A stretch of 64,000 nucleotides of DNA from contig NZ_JAABNN010000010.1 of assembly GCF_009928415.1 (NCBI RefSeq), positions 76,884 to 140,883 on the forward strand, given 5' to 3'. The notes under the pieces were generated by a model, which saw only the letters and a list, made by a program, of their open reading frames with translations, was not told the DNA's origin and did no database searches. The position numbers were made by a program, and so were the translations under genes. The DNA comes from Bacillus sp. USDA818B3_A. Its GTDB lineage: Bacteria > Bacillota > Bacilli > Bacillales > Cytobacillaceae. Of the stretch, positions 8,181 through 17,275 are shown piece by piece (position 1 is the first letter of the stretch; every line of letters begins with the position of its first letter).

Positions 8181-9641
8181 ATGGCTAAGAGTTTTCCTTT
8201 ATTTGGCGGATTGAGTGAATCAGATGCTATTAATCTTGATGAATTAATTGACTTGTTTTTAAATGGGACGGCCGATGGTATATGCATGGTGGATATGGAA
8301 GATCGTTTTATCCGCGTCAATATGATGTATACGAAAATTTTTGGTTATACGGAAAAAGAGCTGTTAGGGCGCAAATTTGAGGATGTTATTCACTCTTATT
8401 TAACGGATGATGTTATTAAGGCAGTTAAACAAGGGGAGTTTATCCATGATCTTGTGACACAATTCTATCACAGAGATGGAAGCCTTCTAGATATTGCCGT
8501 ATCATTTTCTCCTCTGCGAAACTCAAGCGGAGAAATTATCGCCATCATCGGCAGTTATCGTGATATTACCAAACATTTAACAATTGAACGGGAATTAAAG
8601 ACAACGCGAAAGTTATATCAGTTGATTACAGAAAATACCACCGATATGATTAAGCTTTATTCCAAAGATAAAAGGGTCCTGTATGCTTCTCCTTCACATA
8701 CACAAGGGGTAGGAATTCCTCCCGAGGAATTAGTAGGGCAGGACGTATACAATATCATCCTGCCGGAAGAGAAAGAGAACTTTGACAAAGTATATGAGGA
8801 ACTCAAAAAGACGGGAGAACCGCAGCTGTACCAGGTGAAAATGAGAACGATTGATAATGGATTTATTTATTCGGAGACAAACATGTCCCCTATTTATAAT
8901 GAAAATAGAGAATTAGAAGCATTTGTAACGGTCGGAAGGGATATTAGCGACCGGGTCAAAAATGATGATGCTCTGCGTAATCTTGATCGTTTATCGATCA
9001 TTGGACAATTGGCTGCAGGGGTGGCTCATGAAATCCGCAACCCGTTGACCTCATTAAAAGGTTTTTCCAAGCTTTTAAAAAGTACAATCGATAAACAAAA
9101 GCAAGAAGATTATCTATCGATTATCATGAATGAACTTGACCGAATCGATATGATTGTTAATGAATTTATGTCGCTGGCCAAACCGCAGGCCATTCAATTT
9201 GAAAGAGAGAGTTTAAGTACTATTTTAGAGAGCACTGTTAACATTTTACACCCGCAAGCACTCTTACATAATGTGCAGATCATTAACCGTTTCACCACAG
9301 AGGATATTGAGTTGCTTTGCAGCCCTCATCAGTTGAAACAAGTCTTTGTTAACTTTTTAAAAAATGCAATAGAGTCGATGCCGTCTGGGGGCAAGGTCTA
9401 TATTGATGTTCAAAAAGTAAATGAGAAAGAAGTATTGATCCAGTTTACCGATGAAGGGATTGGAATTGACAGTCAGCTCTTGGAGTACCTCGGTACGCCG
9501 TTCTATACGACAAAGGACAAGGGGATTGGGCTGGGTTTAACAGTCAGCAACAAAATTATCCAAGAGCATAACGGCACAATGAAGATTGGAAGTAAACTTG
9601 GTAAAGGTACAACTGTTGCAGTGACATTAGAATATGTATAA
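8181..9641 (+). CDS. PAS-domain sensor histidine kinase (phosphorelay type)
   Basis: A soluble kinase of about 486 residues with two PAS domains (roughly 25-140 and 145-265). These are followed by a HisKA domain with the phospho-accepting His283 in VAHEIRNPLTSLKG, and a HATPase domain with DEGIGI and GIGLGL motifs. No membrane segment is visible, so it should sense a cytoplasmic signal. The architecture matches orphan sporulation phosphorelay kinases such as KinA/KinE, and no response regulator gene is adjacent. The open frame extends upstream to 8085 through a REP copy. I chose ATG 8181 because TTGGAGAG lies 7 nt before it; ATG 8163 is an alternative. Confidence 0.85.
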   Translation: MAKSFPLFGGLSESDAINLDELIDLFLNGTADGICMVDMEDRFIRVNMMYTKIFGYTEKELLGRKFEDVIHSYLTDDVIKAVKQGEFIHDLVTQFYHRDGSLLDIAVSFSPLRNSSGEIIAIIGSYRDITKHLTIERELKTTRKLYQLITENTTDMIKLYSKDKRVLYASPSHTQGVGIPPEELVGQDVYNIILPEEKENFDKVYEELKKTGEPQLYQVKMRTIDNGFIYSETNMSPIYNENRELEAFVTVGRDISDRVKNDDALRNLDRLSIIGQLAAGVAHEIRNPLTSLKGFSKLLKSTIDKQKQEDYLSIIMNELDRIDMIVNEFMSLAKPQAIQFERESLSTILESTVNILHPQALLHNVQIINRFTTEDIELLCSPHQLKQVFVNFLKNAIESMPSGGKVYIDVQKVNEKEVLIQFTDEGIGIDSQLLEYLGTPFYTTKDKGIGLGLTVSNKIIQEHNGTMKIGSKLGKGTTVAVTLEYV

Positions 9642-9644
9642 AAA

Positions 9645-9683
9645 AAGCGTCAGATACCAGAAGATTTGGGTGTCTGACGCTTA
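9645..9683. terminator. Terminator between the kinase gene and ykuK
   Basis: AAGCGTCAGATACC pairs with GGTGTCTGACGCTT. The hairpin lies between convergent genes and overlaps the ykuK stop. Confidence 0.85.
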
Positions 9684-10217
9684 TTTGGTATAACGGTTAG
9701 CATAACTGGAGGCCACAAAGGCATCTGGCTTTATTTTTGGAGCTACCCCCATCGATTCCATTCGGGAAACCATTTCTTTCACAAATTCTCTTGTTTTATT
9801 ACGTTTGCCTGCCCCAATGTCGATATGCCCTTCCATGGTGAAGGTGGCCCCTTCATATATATACGGCAGGACAATGGAGATAAGCTGGTTTTTCCGTTCC
9901 TCAGTAAACATGGCAACAATTTCTTCTGTTAATGATAGTTCCAATGAAATCCTTTCGTGGAGCTGGGTCATCTTCCTTGGGACCACGTATTTTCTAATGC
10001 AGGCCCATACTCCATTTCCCTCATTTTGAATGACAATACCTGTAATAAAAACAGTTTGCGATTTATGAACCTGTGAATCTGTGCCGACCATTAAACGATA
10101 GTGGCCTTTCGGATCTAAGTTCATGAATGTAACAATCCGTTCAAACACCTGTTCAAACGAGAGCCCGTTTTCCTGCAGATTTTTAAATGAATGGTTATAC
10201 ACTGAAACATTCTCCAT
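9681..10217 (-). CDS. ykuK: YkuK family ribonuclease H-like protein
   Basis: 178 residues, a close length match to B. subtilis YkuK (DUF458). The family has a ribonuclease H-like fold. The acidic motif MVGTDSQVHKSQTVF near residue 45 and a later HIDIGAGKRNKT segment are the conserved parts. The cellular substrate is unknown to me; a nuclease or nucleic-acid-binding role in the cytoplasm is inferred from the fold. The ATG at 10217 is the first possible start in frame, although its AAAGGA ribosome site is unusually far upstream. It is convergent with the PAS kinase gene and transcribed alone. Confidence 0.87.
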   Translation of the reverse strand: MENVSVYNHSFKNLQENGLSFEQVFERIVTFMNLDPKGHYRLMVGTDSQVHKSQTVFITGIVIQNEGNGVWACIRKYVVPRKMTQLHERISLELSLTEEIVAMFTEERKNQLISIVLPYIYEGATFTMEGHIDIGAGKRNKTREFVKEMVSRMESMGVAPKIKPDAFVASSYANRYTK

Positions 10218-10513
10218 ATATAAACATCACATCTTTCCTTTCATAAGAAATAATAAAACTGCTTCTTATTCCTATCTTATGGTGAAAGAACAAATCTCGT
10301 GCGGACAGCTATGGGAATTCAATCTAATTAATATGTATGTAGGATTGTGAAAAAATAGACAGGTGGCAGGCAGACTGTCCAGGCTTCATCTTTTGGAGAT
10401 ACAGCAATCTGGCAGGAAAAATTTTATTCCTAAAACAATTATTTGCCTAACAATCTTTATGCCAGTCCATCATTAGATAAAGAAACAAGATTAATAGGAA
10501 GAGGATGATGAGA

Positions 10514-10672
10514 ATGGCAAAAAGAAACAGAGGAAAGACGATCAGCAGCTTGCCTTCAAATGGACGGGGGACATGCCCATTATGCGCAAAAACCGGGATT
10601 AAATTGCTATATTCGCATAAAACAGAAACAGGAGAGACGATCCAAGTTTGTAAAAACTGCCGTAATAAATAA
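10514..10672 (+). CDS. Small zinc-ribbon protein, 52 residues
   Basis: A very small basic protein starting MAKRNRGKTISSLPS. It has two cysteine pairs, CPLC (21-24) and CKNC (46-49), spaced as in a treble-clef or zinc-ribbon fold. The lysine/arginine-rich N-terminus suggests RNA or ribosome contact, but I do not recognise a characterised homologue. The ribosome site AGGAAGAGG lies 9 nt upstream of ATG 10514; in-frame ATGs at 10505 and 10508 are too close to it. A longer open frame on the opposite strand (10447-10701) has no ribosome site and low-complexity hydrophobic content. I regard that frame as the shadow. Confidence 0.72.
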   Translation: MAKRNRGKTISSLPSNGRGTCPLCAKTGIKLLYSHKTETGETIQVCKNCRNK

Positions 10673-10701
10673 GCTAATGATCCTTTGCTTTCAATATTCA
10701 T

Positions 10702-10756
10702 ATTGTTAACTAATATTAATATTTAGTTGACAATAGCTATCCTTACCATTTATCTT
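10702..10756 (+). promoter_or_regulatory. BirA operator and promoter of bioY
   Basis: ATTGTTAACT (10702-10711) and AGTTGACAAT (10725-10734) form a 13-bp-spaced inverted repeat matching the BirA box of Bacillus biotin genes. The right arm contains the -35 TTGACA (10727-10732), and TATCTT lies 18 bp downstream. Biotinyl-AMP-loaded BirA should block transcription. Confidence 0.9.
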
Positions 10757-10789
10757 AAAAATAAGATAAAAAATAGGGGTGGGGATTAA

Positions 10790-11383
10790 ATGAGAAGGTT
10801 AAGAGCTTTAGATTTAACACTTGCAGCTATGTTTGTGGCACTGATGGCTATTGGGGCCAATATTTCGACGATTGCTCCGTTTTTACATGTGGGCGGAGTG
10901 CCGATTACGCTGCAAACCTTTTTTGCTATATTAGCAGGAGCGATCTTAGGAAGCCGTTTAGGTTCGGTTGCCATGACCGTTTATATGTTAGTGGGCTTAG
11001 TCGGAGTTCCTGTCTTTGCTGACTTTACTGGCGGGCTTTCCATCATCATAAGACCTACATTTGGCTTTGTTCTTTCTTATATATTAGTTGCATTTATGAT
11101 TGGGAAAATGGTGGAACGGAATAAAAGCCTGCCTGCGTTTATCACTGCTTCGTTAATCGGAATGGCGGTCAACTATCTGTTTGGAACCAACTGGATGTAT
11201 TTTGCTTACAAACTTTGGGCCTCAGCACCAGAAGGCTTCACATACAAGATGGCATGGCTATGGATGGCAGCCCCGCTGCCAAAGGATATCATCTTATCCG
11301 TCCTAGCCGGAATAATGGCCCACCGCCTCGAAAAAACCGTCCTATCCAAGGGCCAATTCAAACAAATCAAACGTGGTGCCTGA
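10790..11383 (+). CDS. bioY: Biotin transporter BioY
   Basis: 197-residue membrane protein, the substrate-binding S component of an ECF-type biotin importer. Typical BioY features are the start RALDLTLAAMFVALMAIGANIS, the GGVPITLQTFF loop, and six predicted helices including VYMLVGLVGVPVFADFTGG. The energy-coupling module (EcfA1A2T) is not nearby, as expected where it is shared among S components. A BirA box overlaps the promoter. The TGA stop codon lies inside a degenerate copy of the dispersed REP-like element, suggesting that the element landed at or replaced the gene end. Confidence 0.95.
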   Translation: MRRLRALDLTLAAMFVALMAIGANISTIAPFLHVGGVPITLQTFFAILAGAILGSRLGSVAMTVYMLVGLVGVPVFADFTGGLSIIIRPTFGFVLSYILVAFMIGKMVERNKSLPAFITASLIGMAVNYLFGTNWMYFAYKLWASAPEGFTYKMAWLWMAAPLPKDIILSVLAGIMAHRLEKTVLSKGQFKQIKRGA

Positions 11384-11388
11384 CACCA
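11374..11388. repeat. Degenerate REP-like copy overlapping the bioY stop
   Basis: TGGTGCCTGACACCA is a variant of the 13-bp element (GA in place of GT). It contributes the last codons and the stop of bioY. Confidence 0.65.
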
Positions 11389-11408
11389 TTACTCACATTG
11401 CCACATTG

Positions 11409-11444
11409 CAAAAGCGGATCAACCGATAGGTTGATCCGCTTTTG
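11409..11444 (+). terminator. Terminator of bioY
   Basis: Perfect 16-bp stem CAAAAGCGGATCAACC / GGTTGATCCGCTTTTG with a GATA loop. Confidence 0.85.
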
Positions 11445-11613
11445 TATGCATTGTTGGAAGGTTCTTTCTAGAGAGTTTTACTCACGTACTTGGTTTCTTC
11501 TTAACTTAAGAAAATAGACCCATGACAAAGGAGAAGTTTATCATGTAAAATTTAGGTGAAATTGTTAAAAAGTTCTTAAAAATACGTATCTAGGTGATAA
11601 TGAAACTTATTTT

Positions 11614-11627
11614 TGAAATCGGTTTCA
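11614..11627. promoter_or_regulatory. LacI-type operator / cre-like site 1 upstream of the GH2 gene
   Basis: TGAAATCGGTTTCA fits the cre consensus at every fixed position. It is the exact reverse complement of the site at 11791-11804. It lies in a 450-bp gene-free stretch (11445-11894) that holds this site, its partner and no recognisable gene. Either CcpA or the local GalR-type repressor could bind. Confidence 0.75.
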
Positions 11628-11790
11628 AAAATAACCAGTTTCATTAAGGGACCAAATAATATAAGAGCGGCATATATATTGAAACTTTACCTATTTTTCT
11701 TTAGAAACCACAAATGGTTGCAATTAAGGAGGTGATGAAAAAGGGTTTGCGTTTCAATAAAATTGTAAGCGTTTCATTTTTATGATTTTA

Positions 11791-11804
11791 TGAAACCGAT
11801 TTCA
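11791..11804. promoter_or_regulatory. LacI-type operator / cre-like site 2 upstream of the GH2 gene
   Basis: TGAAACCGATTTCA, 91 bp upstream of the GH2 start. With its flanks it is 17/18 identical to the site before the lyase operon (21957). A further partial match, TGTAAGCGTTTCA, lies at 11764-11776. Confidence 0.75.
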
Positions 11805-11894
11805 AAGTAATTTGAAATCATCCATCAAAGCTTTACAACTGTGAAAATACCTACTATTTAGGATGAAGAATGATTGTAAACGGGAGGTTGGCAA

Positions 11895-13940
11895 ATGAAT
11901 CGAAAATGGACTAGTTTTGGGATTGGAGTTTTTCTTCTAGGTTCCACGCTTTTTGCTGGGCTGCCTAATGCCAAAGCAGAGACAAACGGAAATACGGCAG
12001 CTGCTTCTGAACATGAACCGATGAATACAAAGGTAAAATCAATTGATGGAACGAATGTGCTGTATCAATATGGGGAACCAGTTCCTTCCTTTGATACATG
12101 GACGTTAAAAGAGCAAAGCAGAAGTTATTTAAGCCTTGATGGGAAGTGGAAATTTGCCATGGACCCCAATAATCAAGGGATGGATGAAAAATGGTTTGCA
12201 CAAGGATACGATGATAAAAATTGGCAGCAAGAAAAGGTTCCAGGCAGCTGGGATCTGTATGATACCCCTGAATTTGGTACATACGATGGATCCAACTTTG
12301 GAAAAGGAAGTGCTTTTTACGATGGTTACGCGTGGTTCCGCACGCATTTTTCACCAGATGCAAATTGGAAAGACCAATTTGTTAAGCTTAATTTTCTCGG
12401 GGTTAACTATCGTGCATGGGTTTATGTAAATGGACATTTGGCGGGGGAACATGAAGGGGGATATACACCTTTTGCCCTTGATGTAGGTAAATTTCTACAA
12501 CCAGGAAAAGAAAATGTAGTTGCAGTCCGCGTTTACCGAAAACCGACCTTTGATTCCTATACAAGCTCGAATCCAAAACCTGTTACAGCTGACACAGAGC
12601 TTCCGTATAAACCGGTAGATTTTTGGCCGTATGCCGGGATTACACGCAGTGTCTATTTGGAGGCAGCCTCCGATGTAAATGTTAGTAAAATATTAACTGC
12701 AACAGGCGATCATAGCTTAACCACAAAAGTGGTCGTATACAACCATGGTGACAAAGAAGTACATCGTCAATTAGTGGTCGATCCAGGGGAACAAACAGGT
12801 GGAGCTCCCAAGTCACAGGATGTGGAATTAAAACCTGGGGAAGTAAAAGTGGTTTCAATGGATTTCGAGATTCCAAATGCAGCCTATTGGTCTCCGGATA
12901 CCCCGACGCTTTATCAAGTAACCGCAGAACTTTATAAAGGTAAAGGGGAAGGTCAGGTTCAACAAAAAGGGAACGGCTCTATCGATGACAGTCTTTCTAC
13001 CAATTATGGAATGAGAACCATTGCTGTAGAAAATGGAAAATTAACGCTAAATGGGAAACAGGTGTTTTTGAAGGGTCTTAACTGGCATGAAGAAACAGCC
13101 GCAAGCGGCCGCTCTATGACCATTGAAGAGTATGATACGGAGTTAAATCATGTTCTAAATGTCAATGCAAACTTCCTGCGTAATAGCCACTACAATCGTC
13201 ATCCATATGTGTACGATTTTGCGGATCAGCATGGATTAATGGTAATGGATGAAGTAGAGAATATGTGGCTTGATACAAAGCAGGAAGCACTGCAAACCAA
13301 CTCTTACGGTCTTTCAAGAGCATTAGCTCTAAGCATGGCTTGGAATCAAATCAATCACCCTTCCACGATTATGTGGTCATTACAGAACGAGTCGGGAATT
13401 TGGGATGATCAAACCGTTTATCGTAATTGGCTGGCAGATATGAAGGAAGCGGTCAAAAGCGTTGATATCCAAAAGCGCCCCGTCACATGGGCATCTGGCA
13501 GCAGCTGGGACCCAGCCTATGACTTGGCGGATGTGATCGGTTTAAATGAATACTTTGGGTATTTTTATATGGAGGATTCAGACCTAGGGCGGACAGTGGA
13601 TATTGTTCATAATACCTATCCAAATAAACCGATTCTCATTACGGAAAATGGAACATGGGCCTATGCAGATGAAATCAATAATCACGGACCAGAAACACAG
13701 TCCGGAACAGAAGAATGGCAAGCGTATAAGTTCTTAAATCACTGGAACCAGGTAACAGACCCTAGCCGTCTATCCTATATGGCAGGTTATACATTCTGGG
13801 TGTTAAAAGATTATAAAGAAAGAAATAACTACAACCAACAAATTAACGGAATTTCCACAATGGGCTTAATGTCTTTCGACAAAGAAAAACCACGTATCGT
13901 ATATGACACCTTTAAAAACGCAGCGAACCCGATCCGCTAA
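11895..13940 (+). CDS. Secreted glycoside hydrolase family 2 (beta-glucuronidase/beta-galactosidase type)
   Basis: 681 residues. A Sec signal peptide (cleavage probably after ANAKA, about residue 29) is followed by the GH2 order: jelly-roll sugar-binding domain (about 75-255), immunoglobulin-like domain, and a TIM barrel from about 375. Catalytic residues can be placed: acid/base Glu499 in SLQNESG and nucleophile Glu584 in ITENGTW. The barrel start FLKGLNWHEE resembles beta-glucuronidases more than LacZ, so beta-glucuronidase is my first choice and beta-galactosidase the alternative. AACGGGAGG precedes the ATG. Two LacI-type operators lie upstream. As an extracellular enzyme it would strip terminal sugars from a polymer before uptake. 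Confidence 0.87.
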   Translation: MNRKWTSFGIGVFLLGSTLFAGLPNAKAETNGNTAAASEHEPMNTKVKSIDGTNVLYQYGEPVPSFDTWTLKEQSRSYLSLDGKWKFAMDPNNQGMDEKWFAQGYDDKNWQQEKVPGSWDLYDTPEFGTYDGSNFGKGSAFYDGYAWFRTHFSPDANWKDQFVKLNFLGVNYRAWVYVNGHLAGEHEGGYTPFALDVGKFLQPGKENVVAVRVYRKPTFDSYTSSNPKPVTADTELPYKPVDFWPYAGITRSVYLEAASDVNVSKILTATGDHSLTTKVVVYNHGDKEVHRQLVVDPGEQTGGAPKSQDVELKPGEVKVVSMDFEIPNAAYWSPDTPTLYQVTAELYKGKGEGQVQQKGNGSIDDSLSTNYGMRTIAVENGKLTLNGKQVFLKGLNWHEETAASGRSMTIEEYDTELNHVLNVNANFLRNSHYNRHPYVYDFADQHGLMVMDEVENMWLDTKQEALQTNSYGLSRALALSMAWNQINHPSTIMWSLQNESGIWDDQTVYRNWLADMKEAVKSVDIQKRPVTWASGSSWDPAYDLADVIGLNEYFGYFYMEDSDLGRTVDIVHNTYPNKPILITENGTWAYADEINNHGPETQSGTEEWQAYKFLNHWNQVTDPSRLSYMAGYTFWVLKDYKERNNYNQQINGISTMGLMSFDKEKPRIVYDTFKNAANPIR

Positions 13941-13945
13941 TGGTA

Positions 13946-13992
13946 CAGTCAAAGGGGTCATCTACATGAAATGACCTCTTTGACTGCAGAAA
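13946..13992 (+). terminator. Hairpin between the GH2 and GH43 genes
   Basis: CAGTCAAAGGGGTCAT pairs with ATGACCTCTTTGACTG with one G-T mismatch. An A-rich rather than T-rich tail follows, so it may protect or attenuate the message instead of ending it. Confidence 0.6.
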
Positions 13993-14026
13993 AAAAGAAA
14001 CATGATTCAAGTAAGGAGGAACCTTG

Positions 14027-17000
14027 TTGCTTAAAATTAAAAAGGTTGTATCATCCATTTTAACCGCTTCACTCATTACAATTCCAGTCTTACCCTCAAC
14101 CGGACATGTTTCTGCTGAAGGGACAACCGTGGACAATAACGTGCTCTATTTTGTAAATGCAGGTGACCCGACCCCTGATACGGTCGAGGGAACCGATCAA
14201 TTTGGACTGTATTCTAGTACAACAGAACAAAAATACGGTGTAGACAGCCTTACAGGGAAAAAATGGGGACTAGTAACCACCACCAGCAGTACTAGTGTCT
14301 CAAATGGCGCTGATAAATTAGGCTCACTTCGATATTATAACGGGACGCAAGTTAGGGATAAGGCATTAGAGTATAAGTTCGAGCTGCCGAATGGTCAATA
14401 TGATCTTACATTAGGATTCAAAAACCCGTGGAGCGGCCGAAGTGTCAATATCATCAGTGAGGGGCAGAATCTATCCAATGGAGATTTGGATATTGGAAGC
14501 TATAATGCTGAAAAAGAAGTCACGTATCAACAGGTTTCGGTAACGGATGGAGAATTAGATGTAAGAATCCAAGGACCTGCCACAGCTTCCCTATCAAACT
14601 ATAATGACCCATTAGTAAACTATATTATTATTAAAAATTATGTAGTGATTCCTCTTTCAGATTTGGAGGCAAAAGTAGAATCAGCAAAGAAGGAGGCGGA
14701 AAAAACAGATACCTATACCCAATTCAGCCTGGAGTCACTAAATAAAGCCATTACACAAGCAGATGCCCTGGTTAAAACGATCAAAGAAAATGGGTTAGAT
14801 GCACAGAATAAAACCAATCAGGAGAAAATTCGAACAGCCATAAAAAATCTAGACACTGCGCTGACAGGGCTTACTATCTACGCTCCGAATACTTCCTATA
14901 AACCCGGGCAAGTATGGAACGATACAAATGGTGCTCCAATCCAGGCACACGGCGGCGGGATTATGTATGATGAGCAATCCAAGAAATATTATTGGTACGG
15001 GGAAGATAAAACCAATGGATATCTTCCTGCCAGAGGGGTAAGAGTCTATTCTTCTACTGATCTATATAACTGGAAAGATGAAGGCTTAGCCCTTACCGCA
15101 ATTGAGTCCATCGGCCAGTTCGAAACCGACCCGTTAATCTCTAAGCTTTATGAAGGCAGACAGGACAAGGCCGATATTCTAAATGATATTGGTACCGACA
15201 GGGTAATTGAAAGACCTAAAGTCATCTACAATGAAAAGACGAAAAAATATGTCATGTGGATGCATACCGATGGACCTTCGACAACATCGACGGCAATGTA
15301 TGCAAAAGCTGAAGCGGGTTATGCATTAAGTGACTCTCCTACAGGACCGTTCGTTTACCAAGAAAGTAATCGTATGGACAGAGCACCAAAAGATGCTGCT
15401 TATAATGGACAGCCAAACCAGCCAGGAATGGCACGTGATATGAATTTATTTAAGGATGACGACGGTACAGCTTACTTGATTTATTCCAGCGAAGAAAATA
15501 TGACCATTTATATTTCAAAGCTGAACGATTCCTATACAGATGTGGTTGGCTGGCATAAGGATGGAAAGGTAGAACGCGATACTGAGTACAAAGCCGTATA
15601 TGGTGAGGATTATGTGAGGGTATTCCCTGGGGCGCAGCGTGAAGCACCGGCCATGTTTAAATATCAAGGAAAATACTATTTAATTACATCTGGCGCTACC
15701 GGCTGGGACCCTAATCCGGCAAGGTATACAGTGGCGGATACTATTTTTGGAGATTGGAAGCCATTGCGCGATCCTTCGATAGGAGCCAAAGCTTCTACCA
15801 CATTTGATTCACAAAGTACCAATGTCATTCCCGTCGATGCGAAAAAGGGAAAATTCATCTTCATGGCCGACAGATGGAAGGCCAGCGATCTTAAGGACTC
15901 AAGATATATCTGGCTGCCAATCGAGTTTGGCCAGGGTGATGAAATAAGTTTGCAATGGTATGACGAGTGGAAACTGGATACATTAGACAGAATGGGGAAA
16001 GTCACTATCAATACAGAACTGCCTGAGAAGGTGTCTGTTGGTCAAGTGCCCGCTTTACCGGATAAGATCAACGTAACGAATTCAGAGGGAGGCAAGCTTG
16101 ATACGCCGGTAACATGGGCGATTCATCCTGAAAATTTCTCTAAACCAGGTACGGTTGTCGTTGAAGGTACGCTTTCTGAGTTGGCAAATAAAGTGATTAG
16201 AACCAAAATCTTAGTGATTCCGGATCATGTAAGATATTTTGTCCATGCCAGCGGAGTGAAAACAAGTGATTACATGACATGGTCTTCTTATATGGAGAAT
16301 ACACTAGTAAACAAAGATGTTATTGATCAGAAATATGACCCGGCTAATGGCCAAACATGGGGCTATGTGGGGAATCAAACAAGACCTGCCGGCGGAGAAG
16401 GTGATGATTTATTTTCTTCTTTACGCTACTTATTAGCGAATTCCGGTGATGACCTTTCCTATAAGTTTGATTTAAAGAATGGTAAATACACCGTATATAC
16501 CGGTCTATATGATCGCTGGTATACATCGACAAAGGGAAGCCGTAAAGCGGATATTCTGATTAATGGTGAAACCAAAACCAAGGGATATGTATTCACAAGT
16601 TCTTATGATGTCCTAAGCTATCAACATGTGAACGTTACAGACGGGAAACTGGATGTGACGGTCCGCAGGGTACCTGGTTCACCAGATCCGCAAATCAGCT
16701 GGATTATGATTGTGGAAGAAGATACAACAGCCCCAGTCATTACTGTTAAGGGGAATGAGGAAAGCTATTCTGTTGATGAGAACATTTCTATCTCCTGCAG
16801 CGCGAGTGATGATTTATCTGGAATTGCCTCTGTTGATTGCCCGTCCATTGAAGGACCAGCATATGAGTATAGTTTAGGTGAAAATACATTCACCGCAAAA
16901 GCAACAGATCGTACAGGGAATACATCGGAAGCTGACATCCAATTTACAGTAACGGTTGATTTTGATAGTCTAAGCCGCTTGACTGAGTCATTTATTAAAG

Positions 17001-17194
17001 ACGATGCTATAAAGAATTCACTTACAGCCAAACTTGCATCAGCAAAAGAAGCATCTGCTAGAGGAAATAAAGAGGCAGTGGCAGGCAAACTTACAGCATA
17101 TGTGAATGAGCTGTCTGCCCAAGGTGGTAAAGCTCTTACGGAAAAGCAAGCAAAAATATTAACCTCTTTATCTAGTAACCTTTTATTAAAATAA
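14027..17194 (+). CDS. Secreted multidomain GH43 (exo-beta-1,3-galactanase-like) enzyme
   Basis: About 1055 residues with a signal peptide ending near GHVSAEG. Domains in order: a carbohydrate-binding beta-sandwich (about 38-210); a FIVAR-type helical domain (212-284); a GH43 five-bladed propeller (about 290-650) with AHGGGIMYDE, KYYWYGED and ERPKVIYN; an Ig-like Big_4 module (655-720); a second beta-sandwich clearly homologous to the first (733-898); an Ig/HYR-like module; and a C-terminal FIMAH-like helical domain (about 980-1055). The propeller motifs resemble GH43 subfamily 24, which removes galactose from beta-1,3-galactan ends. TTG 14027 is 7 nt after AAGGAGG; TTG 14024 is the alternative. 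Attachment is probably to the polymer or wall, as no LPXTG motif or membrane anchor is visible. Confidence 0.83.
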   Translation: MLKIKKVVSSILTASLITIPVLPSTGHVSAEGTTVDNNVLYFVNAGDPTPDTVEGTDQFGLYSSTTEQKYGVDSLTGKKWGLVTTTSSTSVSNGADKLGSLRYYNGTQVRDKALEYKFELPNGQYDLTLGFKNPWSGRSVNIISEGQNLSNGDLDIGSYNAEKEVTYQQVSVTDGELDVRIQGPATASLSNYNDPLVNYIIIKNYVVIPLSDLEAKVESAKKEAEKTDTYTQFSLESLNKAITQADALVKTIKENGLDAQNKTNQEKIRTAIKNLDTALTGLTIYAPNTSYKPGQVWNDTNGAPIQAHGGGIMYDEQSKKYYWYGEDKTNGYLPARGVRVYSSTDLYNWKDEGLALTAIESIGQFETDPLISKLYEGRQDKADILNDIGTDRVIERPKVIYNEKTKKYVMWMHTDGPSTTSTAMYAKAEAGYALSDSPTGPFVYQESNRMDRAPKDAAYNGQPNQPGMARDMNLFKDDDGTAYLIYSSEENMTIYISKLNDSYTDVVGWHKDGKVERDTEYKAVYGEDYVRVFPGAQREAPAMFKYQGKYYLITSGATGWDPNPARYTVADTIFGDWKPLRDPSIGAKASTTFDSQSTNVIPVDAKKGKFIFMADRWKASDLKDSRYIWLPIEFGQGDEISLQWYDEWKLDTLDRMGKVTINTELPEKVSVGQVPALPDKINVTNSEGGKLDTPVTWAIHPENFSKPGTVVVEGTLSELANKVIRTKILVIPDHVRYFVHASGVKTSDYMTWSSYMENTLVNKDVIDQKYDPANGQTWGYVGNQTRPAGGEGDDLFSSLRYLLANSGDDLSYKFDLKNGKYTVYTGLYDRWYTSTKGSRKADILINGETKTKGYVFTSSYDVLSYQHVNVTDGKLDVTVRRVPGSPDPQISWIMIVEEDTTAPVITVKGNEESYSVDENISISCSASDDLSGIASVDCPSIEGPAYEYSLGENTFTAKATDRTGNTSEADIQFTVTVDFDSLSRLTESFIKDDAIKNSLTAKLASAKEASARGNKEAVAGKLTAYVNELSAQGGKALTEKQAKILTSLSSNLLLK

Positions 17195-17215
17195 TAGAGA
17201 AAAGAATAATAAACC

Positions 17216-17275
17216 GGACACGTCCTAGTTAAGTTAAAAACCTAACTAGAGCGTGTCCTCATTGTTTTTTATTTC
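17216..17275. terminator. Bidirectional terminator between the GH43 and AraC genes
   Basis: Long interrupted stem from GGACACG (17216-17222) to CGTGTCC (17252-17258), with inner CTAGTTAAG / CTAACTAG pairing. It overlaps the end of the AraC gene and has T runs downstream on the plus strand. Confidence 0.75.

Noticed and set aside
10361-10380. GACAGGTGGCAGGC / GACTGTCC segment resembling a decayed REP-like copy
   Set aside because: Too diverged from the 13-mer to be counted; it could be chance.
10447-10701. An 84-codon minus-strand frame
   Set aside because: It is antisense to the zinc-ribbon gene, lacks a ribosome site, and its coding sense is explained by the plus-strand protein with paired cysteines.
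11764-11776. TGTAAGCGTTTCA as a third cre site before the GH2 gene
   Set aside because: It is one base short of the cre spacing, so it fails the consensus at the right arm.
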